From Gemmatimonadaceae bacterium (GTDB lineage Bacteria; Gemmatimonadota; Gemmatimonadetes; Gemmatimonadales; Gemmatimonadaceae), in NCBI GenBank assembly GCA_035533755.1, contig DATLTC010000057.1, forward strand, positions 1-33,180: 33,180 bases of DNA, written 5' to 3'. The notes under the pieces were generated by a model, which ran no database searches, was not told the origin of the DNA, and saw nothing but the letters and a program-made list of their open reading frames with translations. The translations under genes were made by a program, and so were the position numbers. Positions 26,417-33,180 of the stretch are shown here, piece by piece. The stretch's first letter is position 1. The number at the start of each line of letters is the position of its first letter.

Positions 26417-26462
26417 TGGGCCGCCGAGCGCCGGCGGACCGGCCGTCCGGGCCACCGGGCTG

Positions 26463-27149
26463 CTAGCCCTTCTTGGCCAGCGCCCGGATCTCCACCCGGT
26501 GCACCACCACGTTGGGCGGCGTGGCCAGCACATGGGCCACCGCCGCCGCCACGTCGTCCGGGCGGAGCGCCCAACCCTTGGACGCCGGATCGCCATCGCC
26601 GAACGCCGTGGCCACGCCCCCGGGGCTCACCACCGAGACCTTCACCCCCTGGTCGCGCACCTCGAGCATCAGGCACTCGGCAAAGCCCATCACCGCGTGC
26701 TTGGTGGCCGCGTAGGCGGTGCCGCCGGGGAACGCGCTCCGCCCGGCGATGGACCCGATGATCACCACGTGCCCGCGCTGACGCGCGACCATGCCGGGCA
26801 GCAGCGCGCGGGTGACGTGGTAGAGCGCGTTGAAGTTCACGTCCACCTGGCGATGCCATTCCTGGGGCGTGAGCTCGAGCAGCGGCTTGAGGATGCCGAC
26901 GCCGGCGTTGTTCACCAGGACGTCGGCGTGCACGCCGGCCAGGGCGTGCGCCACGGCAGCGGCGTCCGTCACGTCCAGGACGAGCGGCGTGCAGCGGCCG
27001 CCCGACGTCTCGATCTCGGCGGCGAGCGTCGCGAGTTCGGCGGCGGAGCGGGCTGCGGCTACGATGTCGTGGTCGGCGGCGAGCGTGCGGGCGATGGCGC
27101 GACCGATGCCGCGCGAGGCGCCGGTGATCACGGCGGTGGGTCTGGACAT
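26463..27149 (-). CDS. Short-chain dehydrogenase/reductase
   Basis: The 228-aa protein is a classical SDR: TGASRGIG (9-16) binds the dinucleotide, LVNNAG is present, and the catalytic Ser in IIGSIAG, Tyr and Lys in YAATK are all in place, followed by VSPGGVAT. The basic residue after the glycine motif region (AARSAAE) suggests NADP(H) preference. It resembles general 3-oxoacyl-ACP-reductase-like SDRs; the substrate cannot be told. It starts 36 bases after the M3 peptidase stop. Confidence 0.9.
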   Translation of the reverse strand: MSRPTAVITGASRGIGRAIARTLAADHDIVAAARSAAELATLAAEIETSGGRCTPLVLDVTDAAAVAHALAGVHADVLVNNAGVGILKPLLELTPQEWHRQVDVNFNALYHVTRALLPGMVARQRGHVVIIGSIAGRSAFPGGTAYAATKHAVMGFAECLMLEVRDQGVKVSVVSPGGVATAFGDGDPASKGWALRPDDVAAAVAHVLATPPNVVVHRVEIRALAKKG

Positions 27150-27185
27150 GACGACGCTCCTCGGCGCGATGCCGCGCGGTGAAGA

Positions 27186-28700
27186 CTACCCCAGCAGCCG
27201 CTCGATGGAGCGCACCAGCGGCGCGAAGCTTAGCGCCTTGCCCGACACGCGCTGCGCCTGCTCCTGCGCCAGTTCGCGCTGTCCGTGGCCGAACAGCTGG
27301 CCCACGATCCACGGCCCGGCCGCGGGGTTGCGCCACCAGTCCTCGTCGAACCGCGCGGTGAGCGTCTCGGTGAGCAGCGCCTGGAGCTGCCACGCGCGCA
27401 GGTAGCGCGCCGAGTAGTAGCGCGCGTCCACGTCCACGAACGCGTCGGCGGGCGCGTAGCGGAACGTGGTGGCGTCGGTGAGCAGCTGCACGTAGAGATC
27501 GGGGAGCGCGCCCCAACTCACGTCGCCGCCGTACAGGTGCGTCTCGTAGATCAGCTTGGCGCAGTAGCGCCGCAGGAACTGCAGTTCCTCGAAGCCGGCG
27601 CTGCGCAGGAACCTGGGGGCGTCGGCCTTGCTCAGCGACGCGTACCGCGCCAGCCAGCGCGGATCCTGCATCATGTGGTCGAACAGCATCGCGTAGCCTT
27701 CGGTGACCGAGTTGTCGCCCATCCACCGGTACTCGAAGGGCAGCGACGGATCGGTGTACGCGAAGTGCAGCGCGTGCCCGAGTTCGTGGAGAAAGGTGTT
27801 CCAGTCGCTCTGCCCGCCGTGGGGCCGCAGCACCAGGTACACCTCGTCGGGCACGCGCACCGGCGAACAGAAGGCGCGCGACCGCTTGCCCTCGCGGTCG
27901 CCGGTGTCGAACACGATCCGCCCGTCGGCGTCCGGCGCGATGCCCATCTCGCGCACCTGGCCGAGGATGCGGTCCTGCATGCCGTTCCACGGAAATCCGC
28001 CGTCGAATTCGCGGGCCCGCATCAGCGCCAGGGCGTCGGCGCGCGTGGCGTCGGCGGGCGGGATGCCCAACCCGCGCTTCACGAACTCGGCGTACACGTC
28101 GTCCCACATCGACCGCGTATCGCGCAGGAACCGCTCGCACTCGGCGCGCAGCTCGTACAGCGAGAAGCCGGCCATCAGGTCGAACGTGGCGTTGTAGCCG
28201 CCGCCCAGATCGAGCCCCTCCACGATCTCGCGCTCGCGCTGGAAGCGCTCCAGGCGCAGCGGAGCCAATTCGGCGGCCACGAGCTTGGCCCGCGCCGCCT
28301 CGAGCGCCAGCCGCTCGGCGCGGTCGGTGGAGTTGGCGATGTCGATGGCCACGCGCTGGAAGGGCACGCTGCCCCCGGGGGTGGCGATCACGGCGTGGCT
28401 CTCCCACGCGATCTCGCGCTCGTCCAGCGCCGCCAGCTCGCGCGACGCCTGCGACTCCACCTGCCAGTCGAGCAGCTGCCGGAGGCCGCGATACTCCTCG
28501 GTGTCCGGCGGGGCGGCGCGGAACGCGTCGAGCACCAGGGCCAGCGATTCGTCGCTCATGATCGCGCCGTACTGCGCGTACAGCGGCTGGAGTTCGGCCG
28601 TGGCCTTCTGGCCGGAATGCGCCAGATAGTATTCGCGCGAGATCGCCTCCATGAACGCCTGCCCATCGCGCCGCAGGCGGTCGAGCGAGAGCGCGCTCAC
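27186..28700 (-). CDS. M3-like zinc metallopeptidase (oligoendopeptidase-type)
   Basis: The 504-aa protein is rich in helices and carries HELGH at 305-309 (two zinc histidines and catalytic Glu), with E334 in SVTEGYAML 25 residues later as the expected third ligand, plus the downstream [10 protein letters not shown] region typical of M3/M2-like peptidases. It lacks a signal peptide, so it probably acts on peptides in the cytosol. It is shorter than classical oligoendopeptidase F (about 600 aa). The GTG start overlaps the glyS stop by four bases (GTGA). Larger open frames that cross this region read partly through the neighbours and are not used. Confidence 0.88.
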   Translation of the reverse strand: MSALSLDRLRRDGQAFMEAISREYYLAHSGQKATAELQPLYAQYGAIMSDESLALVLDAFRAAPPDTEEYRGLRQLLDWQVESQASRELAALDEREIAWESHAVIATPGGSVPFQRVAIDIANSTDRAERLALEAARAKLVAAELAPLRLERFQREREIVEGLDLGGGYNATFDLMAGFSLYELRAECERFLRDTRSMWDDVYAEFVKRGLGIPPADATRADALALMRAREFDGGFPWNGMQDRILGQVREMGIAPDADGRIVFDTGDREGKRSRAFCSPVRVPDEVYLVLRPHGGQSDWNTFLHELGHALHFAYTDPSLPFEYRWMGDNSVTEGYAMLFDHMMQDPRWLARYASLSKADAPRFLRSAGFEELQFLRRYCAKLIYETHLYGGDVSWGALPDLYVQLLTDATTFRYAPADAFVDVDARYYSARYLRAWQLQALLTETLTARFDEDWWRNPAAGPWIVGQLFGHGQRELAQEQAQRVSGKALSFAPLVRSIERLLG

Positions 28701-30055
28701 CGGGCCGCGCGCTCCGCGATCAGCGCGCCCACGCGCTCGGCGGCCACGCGCTCCTGGACGAGCGTGTCGCGGTCGCGCAGGGTCACCGTGCCGTCGGCCA
28801 TCGTCTGGCCGTCCACGGTGATGCAGCACGGCGTGCCCACTTCGTCCTGCCGGCGGTAGCGGCGGCCGATGGCCCCCGACTCGTCGTAGAACACGGGGAA
28901 CGACCGGCGCAGGTCGTGGGCCAGCTTCTCGGCGAACTCCGGCATCCCGTCCTTCTTGACGAGCGGGAACACGCCGGCCTTGATCGGCGCCAGCGACGGA
29001 TGCAGCGCCAGCACGGTGCGCCCCTCGGTCTCGCCCTCCACGGCCTCTTCGCGATAGGCATTCACGAGCACGGCCAGCGCCGTGCGGTCGGCGCCCACCG
29101 ACGTCTCGACCACGAACGGCACGAACCGCCGGTTGTTGGGCTGGTCGAAGTACTCGAGCTTCTTGCCCGAGAACTCCTGGTGCCGGCTCAGGTCGAAATC
29201 GCCGCGGTGGTGCACGCCCTCGATTTCCTGGAAACCCAGCGTGCCGCCGAAGTCGAACTGGATGTCGAACGCGGCCCGCGCGTAGTGGGCCAGCTCCTCG
29301 GGCGTGTGCTGGTGGAAGAGCAGCCGCGATTCGTCGAGCCCGAGCGCGCGGTGCCAGGCCATGCGCTGCTCCTTCCAGTATTCGAACCACTGCATGTGGT
29401 CGCCTTCGGGATCGACGAAGAACTGCATCTCCATCTGCTCGAACTCGCGCGTGCGGAAGATGAAGTTCCCGGGCGTGATCTCGTTGCGGAACGCCTTGCC
29501 GATCTGGGCGATGCCGAACGGCACCTTCTGGCGCGTGGACTGCTGGACGTTGAGGAAGTTCACGTAGATGCCCTGCGCCGTCTCCGGACGCAGATACACC
29601 ACGGCCGCGCTCTCCTCCACCGGCCCCATGAACGTCTTGAACATCAGGTTGAACATCCGCGCTTCGGACAGCGTGCCCTTCATGCCGCAGGCGGGGCACT
29701 GCGCGTCGGGCGTGCCCGGCGTGCCCTTGATCCTGGCGTCGTCGGCGCGGAACCGCTTCTTGCAGTTGCGGCAGTCGATGAGCGGATCGGTGAACCCGGC
29801 CACGTGCCCGCTCGCCTCCCACACCTTGGGGTGCATGAGGATCGCGGCGTCCAGCCCTTCGATGTCGTCGCGGGCGCGGACCATCGCGTTCCACCAGCGA
29901 TCCTTGATGTTCCGCTTGAGCTCCACGCCCAGCGGCCCGTAGTCCCACACCGATCCCGTGCCGCCGTAGATCTCGGAGGACTGGAAGATGAAGCCGCGCC
30001 GCTTGCAGAGCGACACGAGCTTCTCCATCACGTCGGGATATGAACTCGTCGCCAT
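28697..30055 (-). CDS. glyS: Glycine-tRNA ligase (homodimeric, archaeal/eukaryotic type)
   Basis: The 452-aa enzyme charges tRNA-Gly. It has the class II motifs and family signatures: [18 protein letters not shown] (15-32), [84 protein letters not shown], and the C-terminal anticodon-binding part with [11 protein letters not shown]. The zinc-type cysteines DCRNCKKRF and CPACGMKG are present. This is the single-chain type, not the alpha2beta2 form of many proteobacteria. The chosen ATG gives the usual N-terminus; upstream frame extension has no support. Spacing to ypdA is 120 bases with no clear promoter seen. Confidence 0.96.
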   Translation of the reverse strand: MATSSYPDVMEKLVSLCKRRGFIFQSSEIYGGTGSVWDYGPLGVELKRNIKDRWWNAMVRARDDIEGLDAAILMHPKVWEASGHVAGFTDPLIDCRNCKKRFRADDARIKGTPGTPDAQCPACGMKGTLSEARMFNLMFKTFMGPVEESAAVVYLRPETAQGIYVNFLNVQQSTRQKVPFGIAQIGKAFRNEITPGNFIFRTREFEQMEMQFFVDPEGDHMQWFEYWKEQRMAWHRALGLDESRLLFHQHTPEELAHYARAAFDIQFDFGGTLGFQEIEGVHHRGDFDLSRHQEFSGKKLEYFDQPNNRRFVPFVVETSVGADRTALAVLVNAYREEAVEGETEGRTVLALHPSLAPIKAGVFPLVKKDGMPEFAEKLAHDLRRSFPVFYDESGAIGRRYRRQDEVGTPCCITVDGQTMADGTVTLRDRDTLVQERVAAERVGALIAERAAR

Positions 30056-30175
30056 AATAAAGAGAACCCTGAATGGGCAGTGGGCGGTATGCGGCGGGCC
30101 GCGCGCCGCGGCGGACCGTCGCGCGCGAACCGCCAACCGTTCAGAGCTGAAGTTAAACCCGGAATCCGCCGTCCG

Positions 30176-31200
30176 TCAGGAATCCAGCTCGGCGCTCAAC
30201 CGCGGGCTGTCCGGCGCCGGCCGTCCCAGGAGCCGGGCCACGATCCGGTCGCCATGGTAGCGCCCGTTCTCGATGAACACCCGGTTGGCGTCATAGCCGG
30301 CCACCACCACGCCGGCGATGAATACGCCCGGCACATCGGTCTCCAGGGTGGCCGGGTCGTGGGCGGGCACCCCGGTGGCGGGGTCGATGGTCACCCCCGC
30401 ATCGCGCAGCAGCGTGAGGTTGGGCGCGAACCCCGTCATCACGTATACCAGCGACGCGGGCACCCGCTCCTCGCCCGCCGGCGTGGCCACCAGCACGGCG
30501 CCGGGCCCGATGGCGGCCACGCGGGCCTCCCACCGCACCGCGATGCTCCCCTCCCGCACTCGGTTCTCGAAGTCGGGCAGCACCCACGGCTTGATGCGCT
30601 TGTCGAACGTGGGCCCGAAGTGCACGAGCGTGACGCGCGCTCCCGAGCGCCACAGATCGAGCGCTGCTTCGGCCGCCGAATTCCCGCCGCCCACCACCAC
30701 CACGTCCTGCTGGAACGCCTCGTGCCCCTCGCGGTACTCGTGCGCCACGTGCGGCAGGTCCTCGCCCGGAACGCCGAGCTTGTTGGGCGAGCCGAAATAG
30801 CCCGTGGCCACGACCACGGCGCCGGCGCGGATCACGCGCTCGTCGCCGGCACGGGAGTGCGTATGCACCCGGAACGCGCCCTGCGTGCCCTCGATGGCCC
30901 GCACCCGCTCGTACTGGCGCACCTCCAGCCCGAAATGCTCCACCACGGCGCGATAGTACGCCAGCGCGTCGCGCCGGCTGGGCTTCTCGGTGGCCACCAC
31001 GAACGGCATGCCGCCCAGCGACAGCTTCTCGGCGGTGGAGAAGAAGCGCACGTACGTGGGATAGTGCGTGATCGTGCTCGCCACCACGTGGGCGTCCACC
31101 ACCACGGCGCGCAGCCCGGCGCGCTGCGCCGAGATGGCGGCGGCCAATCCGCACGGTCCGGCGCCGACGATCAGCACGTCGACGTCCACGCCCTCGTGCG

Positions 31201-31204
<4 letters not shown>
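30176..31204 (-). CDS. ypdA: YpdA-type FAD-dependent disulfide reductase
   Basis: The 342-aa flavoprotein resembles YpdA (bacillithiol-disulfide reductase, Bdr): FAD motif VGAGPCGLAAA near the N-terminus, HYPTYVRFFSTAEKL, ATGYFGSPN, VPGEDLPHVAHEYREGH, the NADPH motif VVVGGGNSAAEAAL, and IKPWVLPDFENRVREG. These match the family closely, so I use the symbol, but its true substrate depends on which low-molecular-weight thiol the organism makes. The ATG overlaps the purA stop by four bases (ATGA), so the two are one transcript. Confidence 0.88.
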
Positions 31205-32484
<1,280 letters not shown>

Positions 32485-32516
32485 GCGGCTCCTGGGAGGT
32501 CGAACCCGTAGGCAAC

Positions 32517-32546
32517 GAAAAACGCCCCGGAGTTCCCCGGGGCGTT
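32517..32546 (-). terminator. Intrinsic terminator after the M28 peptidase gene
   Basis: On the minus strand AACGCCCCGG (32546-32537) pairs with CCGGGGCGTT (32530-32521) around a six-base loop, a 10-bp GC-rich stem followed by a run of five T (32522-32518). It lies about 70 bases after the peptidase stop and just upstream of purA, and overlaps the start of the purA transcript predicted from the nearby promoter. Confidence 0.85.
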
Positions 32547-32551
32547 GATTG

Positions 32552-32579
32552 AATCTACCGGTCGAGCGGGAGGTGTCAA
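32552..32579 (-). promoter_or_regulatory. Promoter for purA-ypdA
   Basis: On the minus strand TTGACA (32579-32574) and TAGATT (32557-32552) are separated by 16 bases. The -35 is perfect. The predicted transcription start is near 32545, at the base of the terminator hairpin, so the purA mRNA would begin with that hairpin. Confidence 0.6.
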
Positions 32580-32613
32580 CGAGCCGCGTCCAGCGCGAGG
32601 ATCACGACGGCCA

Positions 32614-33180
32614 TCAGCGTAACTCCCTGACAGCGGTGGCGAGGAGTTCGGCCACGGCGTCGATGCCCGTCCCCTCCAGTTGCCCTACGGAGTCGCGGGG
32701 CGTGTGGATTCGAAGCAGCGTGGCCACGCCCGCGCGGCTCACGGTCACCGCGCGCCAGCCGGCCCGCGTCAGCGCCACGCCATCGGTGAGAATGCCGGCC
32801 GGCAGCCGCCGCGCCGCCACCGGCAGCGCGAGCGCGCGGGCCGCGCGTTCCACGGCGGCGGCCAGCGCCGCGGAGCGCCGTCCGGAACCGAGCACCGCGT
32901 ACGCGCCGCGGTCGTCCACGGTGTCGCAGTTGATCGCCGTGCCCGCGGCGCGCGACGCCGCCCATGCGTGCGCGCCGGCCAACCCCATCTCTTCGGCGTC
33001 GGTGAGCAGCACGCCCACCGCCACGCGCGGGTCGAGCCGCCGCGCCGCCGAGAGCACCGCCACCACCCCCGACGCGTTGTCCACGGCGCCGGGCGAATCG
33101 TTGCCGGTGCCCACGAACATCAGCAGCGCGCCGCCCACCGCGCCCACCGCCCCCGAGATCCACAGTTGCGGCCAGCCGCC
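32614..33180 (-). CDS. M28-family zinc peptidase, 5' end beyond the window
   Basis: The visible 188 residues continue an open frame beyond the edge: GGWPQLWISGAVGGALLMFVG reads as a hydrophobic, possibly membrane, segment, followed by the M28 core with SPGAVDNASGV (metal-binding Asp), TDAEEMGLAGAHAW (catalytic and metal-binding Glu pair), and NCDTVDDRG (further Asp ligands). The C-terminal half is a little degenerate but retains IHTPRDSV, which normally carries the last zinc His. The family cleaves N-terminal residues or glutaminyl or similar groups; the substrate is unknown. An intrinsic terminator follows. Confidence 0.8.
   Translation of the reverse strand, partial: GGWPQLWISGAVGAVGGALLMFVGTGNDSPGAVDNASGVVAVLSAARRLDPRVAVGVLLTDAEEMGLAGAHAWAASRAAGTAINCDTVDDRGAYAVLGSGRRSAALAAAVERAARALALPVAARRLPAGILTDGVALTRAGWRAVTVSRAGVATLLRIHTPRDSVGQLEGTGIDAVAELLATAVRELR

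Noticed and set aside
27186-29948. A 920-residue minus-strand open frame spanning two genes
   Set aside because: Its first part is an out-of-frame shadow of glyS; the real peptidase starts at the GTG coupled to the glyS stop.
32576-32614. Twelve-residue open frame MAVVILALDAAR overlapping the M28 stop as TGATG
   Set aside because: Too short to judge; no regulatory codon pattern, and the following segment is better explained by the purA promoter and terminator.

Overview
The window is a compact stretch of bacterial chromosome with very high GC and extreme G/C bias at third codon positions. Genes are packed with many 4-base ATGA/GTGA overlaps, and GTG starts are common. The set of families fits Gemmatimonadota or a close relative: class II (B12-dependent) ribonucleotide reductase, zinc-ribbon Ser/Thr kinases, FHA proteins, a peptidase/propeller/Omp85-type barrel fusion, a YpdA-type disulfide reductase and an archaeal-type glycine-tRNA ligase. 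This placement is an inference from gene style and composition; no rRNA or other taxonomic marker is present. I see no tRNA, rRNA, CRISPR array, insertion sequence or prophage.

Layout. Positions 1-5990 (minus strand) hold a cell-envelope group of amidase, metallopeptidase-barrel protein and gamma-carbonic anhydrase, then a 449-base intergenic region leading into nrdJ, which runs off the left edge. Positions 6066-11472 (plus) hold a four-gene phospho-signalling cassette behind a near-consensus promoter: a zinc-ribbon/double-FHA protein, a transmembrane Ser/Thr kinase, a transmembrane PP2C phosphatase and an FHA-TM-trypsin-like protease. Positions 11630-14535 (minus) hold a glycine-zipper lipoprotein followed by murQ and anmK (murein recycling). 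Positions 14646-16421 (plus) hold an ABC exporter. From 16604 to the right edge everything is on the minus strand: purA-ypdA, glyS-M3 peptidase, an SDR, a degenerate histidine-kinase-like protein with an unknown protein and a small ubiquitin-like protein, an HDAC-family deacetylase, a second zinc-ribbon kinase, a dipeptide epimerase, priA, a TIGR00300-type protein, an unknown protein, a CcdA-type protein, and at the far right a partial M28 peptidase.

The most unusual non-coding signal is a pair of related 174-181 bp palindromes. They lie at 11478-11658 and 16421-16594, exactly in the only two convergent gene junctions of the window. Each is almost symmetric about a central AGATCT. They share outer arms, a 25-base identical middle segment and a G5/C5 inner stem. 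Copy A also encodes the last residues and the stop codon of anmK.

The genes connect around a few themes. Envelope and murein metabolism is represented by the amidase, MurQ/AnmK, the L-Ala-D/L-Glu epimerase-type enzyme, the lipoprotein and the barrel-peptidase. Reversible Ser/Thr phosphorylation with FHA readers may feed a transmembrane protease. A small operon pairs a GAF/ATPase protein lacking the phospho-accepting histidine with a bacterial ubiquitin-like protein.
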